From JAAEPI01 sp965212145 (GTDB lineage: Bacteria > Bacteroidota > Bacteroidia > Cytophagales > Cyclobacteriaceae), in the NCBI GenBank assembly GCA_965212145.1, contig CBDBUY010000004.1, forward strand, positions 992,001 to 1,056,000: a stretch of DNA of 64,000 nt, given 5' to 3'. The position numbers and the translations under genes were made by a program. The notes beneath the pieces were generated by a model. That model did not search any database. It was given only the letters and a program-made list of their open reading frames with translations, and was not told where the DNA came from. The stretch's first letter is position 1, and each line of letters opens with the position of its first letter. Positions 56,620 to 64,000 of this stretch are shown in pieces.

Positions 56620-57198
56620 ATGAAGATTTGTTTCGCCTCACATAATCCGCACAAGCTGGAAGAGATTAAGCAGCTGATGCCAGCTGGCTTTGAGGTGGTG
56701 AGTTTGACGGATCTTGGAGTTCTGGAGGAAATTGAAGAAACCGGGAGCACTCTCGAAGAAAACTCAATGCTGAAGGCCGAGTATGTTTATAACAAACATC
56801 GAATATCCGTTTTCGCAGATGATTCCGGCCTTGAGGTAGAGGCGTTAGGTGGAGAGCCGGGAGTTTATTCTGCCAGATACGCCGGGCCACAGAAGAACAG
56901 TGAGGACAACATGGACTTGCTATTGGAGAAACTGGTAGAGAAAAAAAATAGAAGCGCGTGTTTCAAAGCAATCATCACCTATATTAACGAGACTGGCACA
57001 GTGATTCAGTTTGAGGGGCGAGTGGACGGTGATATAAGAAATGAGAAAACCGGCAATGGTGGTTTTGGATATGATCCAATCTTTCAACCTTCCGGTTATA
57101 ATGTGACTTTTGCACAAATGAGTGATGAGGAGAAGAATGCAATTTCACATAGGGCGAGAGCTATCGAGAAGTTCATCAAATATTTAGCTGAAAGATGA
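56620..57198 (+). CDS. rdgB: XTP/dITP diphosphatase (RdgB/HAM1)
   Basis: 192 residues. CFASHNPHKLEEIKQLMP is the N-terminal motif, FADDSGLEVEALGGEPGVYS the metal and substrate site, and GNGGFGYDPIFQP with SHRARAIEKF the C-terminal landmarks. Removes inosine and xanthosine triphosphates from the nucleotide pool. Divergent from purK and ATGA-coupled to the uridine kinase gene. Confidence 0.95.
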   Translation: MKICFASHNPHKLEEIKQLMPAGFEVVSLTDLGVLEEIEETGSTLEENSMLKAEYVYNKHRISVFADDSGLEVEALGGEPGVYSARYAGPQKNSEDNMDLLLEKLVEKKNRSACFKAIITYINETGTVIQFEGRVDGDIRNEKTGNGGFGYDPIFQPSGYNVTFAQMSDEEKNAISHRARAIEKFIKYLAER

Positions 57199-57815
57199 AA
57201 AAACCATATGTAGTTGGGATTACGGGGTGTAGTGGAAGCGGGAAGACCTTTCTTTTGAAAAAATTGCTTGATGCGTTCGAAGAGGGTGAAATTTCAGTCA
57301 TCTCCATGGACAATTACTACAAACCGGTGGAGCAGCAAGTTCGTGATGAGAATGGGGTAATTCATTTCGATTTGCCAGAATCGATAGATGAGGCAGGCTT
57401 TGAAGCTGATTTGAAGAAACTTACATCTGGAAAACCCATCCAGATCAAGGAATATACATTCAATGTCCATGATCGTGAACCCGAACTGATCACCATTGAT
57501 CCAAGGCCGATTTTGGTTGTGGAGGGGATATTTTCATTTTTATACAAAGGCGTTAATGACATGCTGGATTTGCGCGTATTCGTGGACGCACCGGAAGAGG
57601 TCATGCTTCAGCGCCGAATTAAGAGGGATGAGGCCGAACGAGGCTATCACGATGAAAGCGTGAGGTATCGTTTTGAAAAACATGTGCTGCCTATTTATAG
57701 AGACATGGTGCTCCCGCTTAGAACCACAGCAGATCACATAATCAATAATGAGGAGGACCCATTGGAGGATCTGAGCAAGGTTATAAGTCATTTGAAGCAA
57801 CAGCTCTCTCAGTAA
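57195..57815 (+). CDS. udk: Uridine kinase
   Basis: 206 residues; GITGCSGSGKTFLLK is the P-loop, SMDNYYKPVEQQ the substrate-binding region, and VFVDAPEEVMLQRRIKRDEA the LID region. Phosphorylates uridine and cytidine in pyrimidine salvage. Start overlaps the rdgB stop as ATGA. Confidence 0.92.
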   Translation: MKKPYVVGITGCSGSGKTFLLKKLLDAFEEGEISVISMDNYYKPVEQQVRDENGVIHFDLPESIDEAGFEADLKKLTSGKPIQIKEYTFNVHDREPELITIDPRPILVVEGIFSFLYKGVNDMLDLRVFVDAPEEVMLQRRIKRDEAERGYHDESVRYRFEKHVLPIYRDMVLPLRTTADHIINNEEDPLEDLSKVISHLKQQLSQ

Positions 57816-57821
57816 AATTTC

Positions 57822-57829
57822 TATATTTG
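57822..57829 (+). promoter_or_regulatory. -7 box just before the 57837 gene
   Basis: TATATTTG exactly matches TAnnTTTG and ends 7 bases before the GTG at 57837. No clear -33 TTTG at the right distance. Suggests a very short or absent leader. Confidence 0.45.
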
Positions 57830-57836
57830 CAGCCCT

Positions 57837-58184
57837 GTGGAGAAACTGCGACACATATCAAGGAAACTTAGCTGGCTAACGATGGTCATTGGGGTCATCG
57901 TAGGAGGCTATATCCTCACTCCGCAAGTAGGAGATGTTGATTCGCTTTGCCAGGATCAAACGGAACATGAAGACTCGAATCAAGAGATCATTGCTGAACA
58001 AACTGCGGACGCTGTTACCGTTGGAGCACAAGCTTCCGTGGAAAGAACTTCATATTTAATCGAAGAAATACTGGGTATAGATCAGGTAGAAGACGTGAGT
58101 GTGGATATTGATGAATTTCTACCTTCCCCATCCAAGGTTTTTAGGATCGTTTTTGAGCATATTATTTCGCCCAATTCTCCCTGA
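57837..58184 (+). CDS. Unknown single-TM protein upstream of secDF
   Basis: 115 residues from a GTG. The N-terminus MEKLRHISRKLSWLTM is strongly basic, followed by one hydrophobic helix (VIGVIVGGYIL) and an acidic, soluble tail with many Glu/Asp. This fits an inner-membrane anchor with the tail in the periplasm. An ATG at 57882 is the alternative start, but it would remove the basic segment that orients the helix. No family recognised; possibly co-regulated with secDF, 100 bases downstream. Confidence 0.5.
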   Translation: MEKLRHISRKLSWLTMVIGVIVGGYILTPQVGDVDSLCQDQTEHEDSNQEIIAEQTADAVTVGAQASVERTSYLIEEILGIDQVEDVSVDIDEFLPSPSKVFRIVFEHIISPNSP

Positions 58185-58284
58185 GTTTAGTCGAGTATCC
58201 GACTGGTCTTTCTGACCAACTTTCATTTTACATTATTAACCAATTATCTAGAGGCTCTTTATTAAGAGTCAAATTTTATCAATC

Positions 58285-61200
58285 ATGAAAAACAAAGGAT
58301 TTGTCATTTTTTTGACGATACTCATTTCGCTTCTGTGCGTCTATTACCTGTCGTTTACATACATCGCGCAGGGAATCAACGAAGATGCAACTGATGCTAC
58401 GAGAAATGATGACGGCACGGTCAATGTCGTAGAAAAGCAGCGGTATCTGGATTCGATCTGGAATGAGCCGGTGTACAATTACTTAGGTATTGCTGACTAC
58501 ACGTACAAGGAAATCAAGGAAACAGAGTTAAACCTGGGACTTGATTTGCAAGGAGGTATGCACGTCACACTAGAGGTTTCTCCAATTGACATCTTGAAGG
58601 GACTAAGTGGAAATAGCCGTGATGAAGATTTCAATTCGGCATTGAACCAAGCCCAAGAAAACATCAAAGGGACACAACTAAACTTCGTTGATGAGTTCTA
58701 TAGGGTTTATAAGGAGCAAGCTCCAGAGAAGAATTTGAGTACGATTTTCGCCACAGCTGCGAATCGTGACCGGTTTTCCCTTACTTCAACTGACGAGGAG
58801 ATTCTGGAAGTCATCAATGTGGAGGTTGAGGATGCAATCAATAGATCATTCAATATTCTAAGAACTCGTATTGACAGATTTGGTACGTCTCAGCCCAATA
58901 TCCAGAGACTGCAAGGAACCGGAAGAATTCAGATAGAACTTCCAGGAATTGACAATCCTGAGCGTGTGAGAAAACTCCTTCAAGGTGTTGCGAAATTGGA
59001 ATTTTGGGAAGTAAATACGCCCAATGAGTATTTCCCGGTGATCAATGAAATCAACTCGATTTTGGTAGAAGAAATGAAAACCGCACTCCCTGACTCTCTT
59101 GGAAGCGACCTTTCATCAGCCTCAAGTCAGCAGGACGATCTAGCCGATCTTTTGGTGGAAGATCCGGATGAAACGGAATTGAGTGACCCGAACGATTCCA
59201 GCTCTGCAGTTGAACCGGATAGTGCTCAAACTGCCATTGATTCTTTATTGAACAATCAGGTTTCACCACTGGTAAGTTTATTGAAAGCGCAGTATGGCTT
59301 GGTTTATGATGTGCGGGATACCGCTAAAATCAACAGAATATTCGCGCGTGAAGACGTTCAGTCTATCATTCCTCGAGACATGAAATTCTTGTGGGATGTA
59401 AAGCCTCTTAGTACAAGCGATGTGCCTGGAAGTGCTAAGTTGCTTCAACTTAATTCCATCAAAGTTCCAAGAAATGGAAGAGCACCTTTAGAAGGCGATG
59501 TTATCACTGATGCCAGATTTGAGCTTGACGAAAGAGCACGACCAGGGGTAGCCATGCAGATGAACTCTGAAGGCGCCAAAACCTGGAAAAGACTAACGGC
59601 GAATAATGTAGGTGAGCAGATTGCGATCGTACTTGATAATTACGTGTATTCCGCACCGAACGTGATCGATGAAATCCCAAGCGGCCGATCTTCAATCTCG
59701 GGTAACTTCACAAGAGATGAGGCGGTCGATCTTGCTAACATTTTGAAAGCAGGTGCACTTCCGGCACCTACAACTATTGTGGAAGATGTGGTTATCGGAC
59801 CAACACTTGGAAAAGTGGCTCAAAAGCAGGGGATGACTTCAATCATTGCTGGTCTTCTGATCGTGATCATTTTCATGATCATCTATTATGCAAAAGGTGG
59901 TTTGATTGCCAACGTGGCGCTCTTTGCTAACATCTTCTTTATTCTGGGAATATTAGCTTCCACACAGGGTGTGGCGCTGACTTTGGCAGGAATTGCCGGT
60001 ATTGTTTTGACAATCGGTATGTCCATTGATGCGAACGTGCTGATTTTTGAGAGAATTAAGGAGGAGCTGAGAAATGGTGCAGGAATGAAGGCAGCCATCA
60101 GCTCTGGATACAAAAAAGCCTATTCCTCGATCATTGATGCCAACATTACTACGTTTATCACTGGTTTGTTGCTTTTCATGTTTGGACAAGGACCTGTTAA
60201 GGGATTCGCTGTTACATTGATGATCGGTATCGCTTGTTCATTCTTCAGTGCGGTTTTCATCACAAGAGTGATTGTGGAGGCCTTCTCCAAGAAAGGTGAT
60301 GATAGCAAAATGTCATTTGCAAATGCCTTTTCTAAGAATGCATTGATGGGCTTGAAAATCGATTTCTTGAGCAAGCGTAGAATGGCTTATCTCTTCAGTG
60401 CCACGTTCATTACAATAGGTATTGTCGCTATGCTTGTGAAGGGCATCACCTTAGGTGTGGATTTCAAAGGTGGTCGATCATATATCGTGAGCTTCGAGGA
60501 GGCTCAGGTTCCTTCACTTATGAAAGAGGGCTTGGAGCCGTTTTTCGATAATCAAGGCACTGAAGTGAAGACTTACGGGGCTGATAATATCCTAAAGGTT
60601 ACTACCAGCTTCGAGATTGATGATTCGTCTGATGAAGCGGATGAAAAAGTGAAAAAGGCGCTAATTGCCGGTCTGGAGGACTACACAGGCTTGGCCTATA
60701 CGGAGGACGCCTCAACAGTGAATTCTGAGACTTTCGGAATCTCTGGTCAGTCTAAAGTAAGTGCAACGATTGCCGATGACATCAAGAATTCATCATACAA
60801 ATCCGGAATTTTTGCATTGATATGTATTTTCGTCTACATCGTAGTTCGATTCCGTAAGTGGCAGTTTGGACTCGGTGCGATTGTGGCACTATTCCATGAT
60901 ACCTTGTTTGTGTTGTCGGCATTTGCCATTGCAAATTTGGTGGGAATCTCCTTCGAAGCTGATCAGGTTTTCGTAGCGGCACTCCTAACGATTATAGGTT
61001 ATTCAATAAATGACACGGTGGTTGTGTTTGATAGAATTAGGGAAAACCTAGGTGTCAAAGCTGGGTCAGAATTGGTGCCGGTGTTTAACGAATCGTTGAA
61101 CAACACCATCAGTAGAACGCTGATTACTTCATTGACGACCTTGATCGTAGTGATCATTCTATTCATTTTTGGTGGGCCAGCCTTGCAAGGGTTCTCTTTT

Positions 61201-61290
61201 GCCTTGATCATAGGTATCCTAGTAGGTACTTATTCGTCGGTATTCATTGCAACTCCGGTTGTAATTGACATGAATAGGAAAAAGAAATAG
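58285..61290 (+). CDS. secDF: Protein translocase subunit SecDF (fused)
   Basis: 1001 residues combining SecD and SecF. The first TM (FLTILISLLCVYYLSFTY) is followed by the P1-like region (LGLDLQGGMHVTLE), then SecD TMs with TIGMSIDANVLIFERIKEEL. The SecF half begins near residue 700 (LGVDFKGGRSYIV) and ends with TIIGYSINDTVVVFDRIREN, both with the conserved Asp/Arg of proton-driven RND pumps. A charged Ser/Asp-rich insert (about 270-320) is lineage-specific. Uses the proton or sodium gradient to finish Sec export. Confidence 0.96.
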   Translation: MKNKGFVIFLTILISLLCVYYLSFTYIAQGINEDATDATRNDDGTVNVVEKQRYLDSIWNEPVYNYLGIADYTYKEIKETELNLGLDLQGGMHVTLEVSPIDILKGLSGNSRDEDFNSALNQAQENIKGTQLNFVDEFYRVYKEQAPEKNLSTIFATAANRDRFSLTSTDEEILEVINVEVEDAINRSFNILRTRIDRFGTSQPNIQRLQGTGRIQIELPGIDNPERVRKLLQGVAKLEFWEVNTPNEYFPVINEINSILVEEMKTALPDSLGSDLSSASSQQDDLADLLVEDPDETELSDPNDSSSAVEPDSAQTAIDSLLNNQVSPLVSLLKAQYGLVYDVRDTAKINRIFAREDVQSIIPRDMKFLWDVKPLSTSDVPGSAKLLQLNSIKVPRNGRAPLEGDVITDARFELDERARPGVAMQMNSEGAKTWKRLTANNVGEQIAIVLDNYVYSAPNVIDEIPSGRSSISGNFTRDEAVDLANILKAGALPAPTTIVEDVVIGPTLGKVAQKQGMTSIIAGLLIVIIFMIIYYAKGGLIANVALFANIFFILGILASTQGVALTLAGIAGIVLTIGMSIDANVLIFERIKEELRNGAGMKAAISSGYKKAYSSIIDANITTFITGLLLFMFGQGPVKGFAVTLMIGIACSFFSAVFITRVIVEAFSKKGDDSKMSFANAFSKNALMGLKIDFLSKRRMAYLFSATFITIGIVAMLVKGITLGVDFKGGRSYIVSFEEAQVPSLMKEGLEPFFDNQGTEVKTYGADNILKVTTSFEIDDSSDEADEKVKKALIAGLEDYTGLAYTEDASTVNSETFGISGQSKVSATIADDIKNSSYKSGIFALICIFVYIVVRFRKWQFGLGAIVALFHDTLFVLSAFAIANLVGISFEADQVFVAALLTIIGYSINDTVVVFDRIRENLGVKAGSELVPVFNESLNNTISRTLITSLTTLIVVIILFIFGGPALQGFSFALIIGILVGTYSSVFIATPVVIDMNRKKK

Positions 61291-61311
61291 GCTTATTTGA
61301 GCCATTAACTG

Positions 61312-61348
61312 AAAAATCCCCTGAATGTGAATTCGGGGGATTTTTTTT
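61312..61348 (+). terminator. Rho-independent terminator of secDF
   Basis: AAATCCCCTGAAT (61314-61326) and ATTCGGGGGATTT (61331-61343) pair over 13 positions with one G-T, around GTGA, followed by a T-run to 61348. Confidence 0.85.
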
Positions 61349-61391
61349 GCTTAAAGAGCGGATTGCGTAACTTGGTACAACTCTCCGAGCC

Positions 61392-62141
61392 ATGGAAAAC
61401 ACACGTTTTATTCTTTATCTACTGGTCCTCGGTCTGGTATTCCTCGGACTAGCGGCCATCAAGTCATTGCTTCCTCACCCGGAACCTAAGCGAGATATTG
61501 ATCTGGTAGGAATGGCCTTATATCGTCCGGTTTTGTACGGTGAGAATTCAAGCAAAAAGACTAGCCAAAACGAAAGAAAGAAGCCAACACAAACCTTCGT
61601 AGATAATGTTGAAGAAGAGTCTCCCTCAGAAAATATAGTTGAAGAGAAGAGACCAAAAGAGACCAAAGAGACCACTAAGAAAGTAGCTCCTAAGAAGAGC
61701 ACTCCGAAAAGTAATAGTGTTAAATCAGGGCTGAACGATTCGGAATATTTCGAGCAAATGGTCGTCGATTATAAAAACAATGTGTTGTCCAAAAGGAAAT
61801 ACAGAAATGATGTGGTCGTGAGATACTACAAGCACGTTCCGGATGGAGATCGTGCTGAGGTGTTAGTTGATTACGGGTTTTACTTACATGAGCGAAAAGT
61901 GAGAGATTCCGTACGCTATAACTCCATTATGTCTAATGTCATTTATTATGGAATGGACTTTCCTATTGAAGACCTAAAACTCATCACTTATCTTTTGGTA
62001 GATAGTGGGCTGGAAATAAAGGAAATCCGTCGTTTCAAGGATTTCGATGGCTGGAAACGAAACGCCATTGAAATCGGTGGTGACCCTAAGTTGGATAATA
62101 AACCAATCATCTCACTTCAATCAATAAGGAGTTTAAAGTAG
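61392..62141 (+). CDS. Unknown membrane-anchored protein with basic linker
   Basis: 249 residues. One membrane helix at 6-26 (FILYLLVLGLVFLGLAAI) precedes a Lys/Glu/Thr-rich disordered linker (about 55-110, e.g. KETKETTKKVAPKKSTPKSN) and a folded C-terminal domain (KYRNDVVVRYYKHVPDGDRA, then YYGMDFPIEDLKLITYLLVD). The layout suggests a periplasmic domain tethered to the inner membrane by a flexible arm. No family recognised. Own transcript, after the secDF terminator. Confidence 0.55.
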   Translation: MENTRFILYLLVLGLVFLGLAAIKSLLPHPEPKRDIDLVGMALYRPVLYGENSSKKTSQNERKKPTQTFVDNVEEESPSENIVEEKRPKETKETTKKVAPKKSTPKSNSVKSGLNDSEYFEQMVVDYKNNVLSKRKYRNDVVVRYYKHVPDGDRAEVLVDYGFYLHERKVRDSVRYNSIMSNVIYYGMDFPIEDLKLITYLLVDSGLEIKEIRRFKDFDGWKRNAIEIGGDPKLDNKPIISLQSIRSLK

Positions 62142-62189
62142 GTTAAAAATTTCTAAAACCGAGTTGGTGTATGAGCAAATGACTCATAT

Positions 62190-62948
62190 TTGACTGTGCG
62201 TGGGTTTATTACATTCTTACTAATTGGGTGGTCTTTCGTGCTTATGGCACAGAAGAATTTAATTCAAGCTACTGTACAGGATCAGCAGCGCAATCCAATA
62301 GTGGGTGCTCATGTTCGTAACATCTCTGGCAACAAGATCACCATCACAAATCAGGATGGAGGCTTTCAAATCAACGCGTCATCAGGAGATACATTGGTTA
62401 TTACGAGTATGGGTTTTCAGGAAATAATTGTGGTGGTGACCCCTGAATGGGGTGAAGGAAAACTACTTTTCATGAGACAAGGTTCAGTGGAATTGAGTGA
62501 AGTTTCGGTTTTCAGCATTCCTCCTATCGAAGAATTCAAAGAGAAGATCAAGGAGACCACTGTTCCAGATTCTAGCTTTTTTTGGTACTATGGGGTAGAT
62601 AAGCCTGTGTTTCGAGGGGATAAAATGGCCGAGGGTCGAATCCATAAGAAATTGCTTTATGCCGTGTTTCAACCGACCAGTTTCCTCTATTATAACCTAA
62701 GCAAAGCTGAGAAAGAGAAACGGGCAGTCCATGAGATCAAGAGTCAGGCTGCCGATGTGGAAAAATCGGAAATGAAATTCACTCGTGAATGGGTAGCAGA
62801 GCACACGGGATACTTGGAGGACGAATTGACCTCATTTATTGGCTTTTGCTCCTATAGCCCAAAATATCTGGCCAGGACTCCTTTGTACCTGGTTATGGAG
62901 GACATGCTGATCAAAAAGGAAGAATTCGAGAAACAGAAGGGGAAATAA
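62190..62948 (+). CDS. Carboxypeptidase-regulatory-like exported protein
   Basis: 252 residues from a TTG (62190) or the nearby GTG at 62196. A signal peptide (about 1-20, ending VLMAQ) leads to the beta-sandwich domain (IQATVQDQQRNPIVGAHVRN, NQDGGFQINASSGDTLVITS), then SVFSIPPIEEFKEKIKETTV and a C-terminal part with aromatic and basic residues. The layout is that of the 28676-29359 protein, so the two are likely distant paralogues. Outer-membrane or periplasmic; no catalytic motif. Confidence 0.65.
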   Translation: MTVRGFITFLLIGWSFVLMAQKNLIQATVQDQQRNPIVGAHVRNISGNKITITNQDGGFQINASSGDTLVITSMGFQEIIVVVTPEWGEGKLLFMRQGSVELSEVSVFSIPPIEEFKEKIKETTVPDSSFFWYYGVDKPVFRGDKMAEGRIHKKLLYAVFQPTSFLYYNLSKAEKEKRAVHEIKSQAADVEKSEMKFTREWVAEHTGYLEDELTSFIGFCSYSPKYLARTPLYLVMEDMLIKKEEFEKQKGK

Positions 62949-62995
62949 TGGTCTTGGTGACTATTCATTTCCAGTTGGCGAAATGATCAGGTATA

Positions 62996-63030
62996 AAAAA
63001 AGCGCTCCATCCAAGATGGAGCGCTTTTTT
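62996..63030. terminator. Bidirectional terminator hairpin
   Basis: AAAAAAGCGCTCCATC (62996-63011) and GATGGAGCGCTTTTTT (63015-63030) form a perfect 16-pair stem with a CAA loop. A-runs on one side and T-runs on the other let it work for both convergent genes, the exported protein and tonB. Confidence 0.9.
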
Positions 63031-63045
63031 GTAAAGACTTAGTTT

Positions 63046-63723
63046 CTAGTTAGCCAACTTGAAGTAGATCGGCATGACCATTTTTACTTTTACTGGTCTT
63101 CCTCTTTGCTTTCCAGGCTTGAATTTTGGAACCGTTTTCATCACCCTTACAGCCTCTTCATCACATCCAGCTCCAATTCCCTTTACTGATCGAACGTTTG
63201 TTACCGAGCCATCTTTGTCCACGATGAACTCCACGTACACTCGTCCTTCAATTCCCATTCTTCTGGCTTGTGACGGGTACTTGATTTTCTTACCAACGAA
63301 CTGATAAAAGGCTTGCATCCCTCCAGGAAACTCCGGTTGATCTTCCACAATGGTGAAAATCTCATCAACTTCTTCTTCTTCAGGAGCTTCTTCAAATACA
63401 ATGTCCTCAACGACAGTTTCTTCAGTTACCTCCACATCAAGTTCTACCTCGATTTCTTCTTCGATTTCCTCTTCATCAGGAACTTCTATGATCTCAGGTA
63501 TCTGAACTTTTGGTGGTGGTGGCGGTGGTTGCTCCGTCGGAGGAATCTCCATGATGTCCTCAAAATCGGTTTCTAACTCACCGAAATCCATGATTTCTTC
63601 ATCACCACTGTTTGGCCATTCAAAAGCCAATATCACGATTAGCAAACTCAGCGTGAGCCCAAGATTTAGGAACATCCCGGTTTTCTTACTTAAGTCGTGC
63701 TCTGGTGCCTTTTTAACTTCCAT
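63046..63723 (-). CDS. TonB-family energy transducer
   Basis: 225 residues from MEVKKAPEHDLSKK; an upstream ATG nine codons earlier lies near the promoter box and is rejected. One TM (GLTLSLLIVILAFEW) is followed by a proline stretch (EQPPPPPPKVQIPEI), an unusually acidic linker (about 85-130, nearly all Glu/Asp/Val/Ile) and the TonB C-terminal domain (PSQARRMGIEGRVYVEFIV, CDEEAVRVMKTVPKFKPGKQ). Carries proton-motive energy to outer-membrane receptors with ExbB/ExbD, which are not in the window. Confidence 0.9.
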   Translation of the reverse strand: MEVKKAPEHDLSKKTGMFLNLGLTLSLLIVILAFEWPNSGDEEIMDFGELETDFEDIMEIPPTEQPPPPPPKVQIPEIIEVPDEEEIEEEIEVELDVEVTEETVVEDIVFEEAPEEEEVDEIFTIVEDQPEFPGGMQAFYQFVGKKIKYPSQARRMGIEGRVYVEFIVDKDGSVTNVRSVKGIGAGCDEEAVRVMKTVPKFKPGKQRGRPVKVKMVMPIYFKLAN

Positions 63724-63747
63724 AATTTTTAGTTTTTGAGCGGATGT

Positions 63748-63755
63748 CAAATATA
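63748..63755 (-). promoter_or_regulatory. TAnnTTTG -7 box upstream of tonB
   Basis: The minus strand reads TATATTTG, 24 bases before the tonB ATG at 63723. No convincing -33 TTTG. It lies in the 80-base gap after the gcvH stop. Confidence 0.5.
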
Positions 63756-63804
63756 CTCAATTCATAGAACATCTAGAAGAGCTTGAACCCTCAATTATTT
63801 CGAA

Positions 63805-64000
63805 TTATTCGCCAATTGATTCCTTGTATTCTTCTACCGAGAGCAATGAGTCACCCACATCCTCAGTTTTGATTTTGATCATCCAGCCAGCTTCGTAGGG
63901 GTCAGAATTAACTACTTCGGGACTGCTTTCCAGTTCCGAATTGACTTCTGTGATTTCTCCAGAAACCGGCATGAAAAGGTCTGAGACCGTTTTCACTGCT
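63805..64000 (-). CDS. gcvH: Glycine cleavage system H protein, 5' end beyond window
   Basis: Only the C-terminal 65 residues are inside the window; the frame is still open at the edge. The visible start A-V-K-T-V-S-D followed by LFMPVSGEITEVNSEL matches the lipoyl-attachment loop of H protein, with the lysine of VKT as the lipoyl-lysine, and SDPYEAGWMIKIK is the conserved C-terminal strand. H protein shuttles the aminomethyl group between the P, T and L proteins of glycine cleavage. Confidence 0.9.
   Translation of the reverse strand, partial: AVKTVSDLFMPVSGEITEVNSELESSPEVVNSDPYEAGWMIKIKTEDVGDSLLSVEEYKESIGE

Overview
The window looks like ordinary chromosome from a free-living member of the Bacteroidota, most likely a Cytophagales-type marine bacterium. 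This is inferred from content: a protein with a type IX secretion (Por) sorting tail (41613-43859), a lamin-tail/FlgD-like surface protein (3-668), an MG2/plug-type protein, a TonB with a very acidic linker, a SecD-SecF fusion, DUF4783 next to nadC, and several promoters matching the Bacteroidota -7 box TAnnTTTG. No rRNA, tRNA, insertion sequence, prophage, CRISPR array or defence island was found. Gene density is very high: eleven same-strand neighbours overlap as ATGA, and four convergent pairs share stop codons within one 4-nt motif.

Layout. 1-4 kb: end of a surface protein, dnaK with its own terminator, a GreA/GreB-like factor and a lipoprotein. 4-8.7 kb: a tightly coupled minus-strand four-gene operon (PurD-like ATP-grasp, DadA-like FAD oxidase, serine hydrolase lipoprotein, GT4 glycosyltransferase) whose joint function I do not recognise. 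8.8-20.5 kb: an MG2/plug protein, a thioesterase, then polyprenyl synthase, an AGCS symporter, trkA, trkH and lgt on the minus strand, a dienelactone hydrolase, a DUF4287/DUF5655 protein and TerC. 20.6-31.5 kb: gpmI, the DUF4783-nadC-YcxB-SdpI-recX cluster, acylphosphatase and P5C dehydrogenase (pruA), an unusual archaemetzincin-like lipoprotein, a YjjG-type HAD, an ArsR-type regulator, a carboxypeptidase-regulatory-like protein, an M19 dipeptidase and a membrane zinc-ribbon protein.

31.6-37 kb is a kynurenine-pathway locus: 3-hydroxyanthranilate dioxygenase, kynureninase and kynurenine 3-monooxygenase on plus, with an aminomuconate-semialdehyde dehydrogenase and an SDR lacking the usual catalytic Tyr/Lys on minus. 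It can feed quinolinate to NadC (22678-23529). 37-41.6 kb is a peroxide-response locus (oxyR divergent from katG, then an ankyrin protein). 41.6-47.4 kb holds a secreted FG-GAP protein, an overlooked 59-residue CxxC small protein, clpB and a 550-base repeat-bearing gap. 47.4-51.4 kb is trehalose/glucan metabolism (OtsA-OtsB fusion, GH15). The rest is housekeeping: csaA, exonuclease III, a PAS kinase with its receiver, purE/purK, rdgB, udk, secDF, unknown membrane proteins, tonB and the edge of gcvH.

The points most worth following up are a sequence element shared by the dnaK and clpB upstream regions, promoters lying so close to start codons that leaderless transcripts are implied, the displaced zinc ligand of the metzincin, the SDR with altered active site, the unexplained four-gene operon and the 59-residue CxxC protein.
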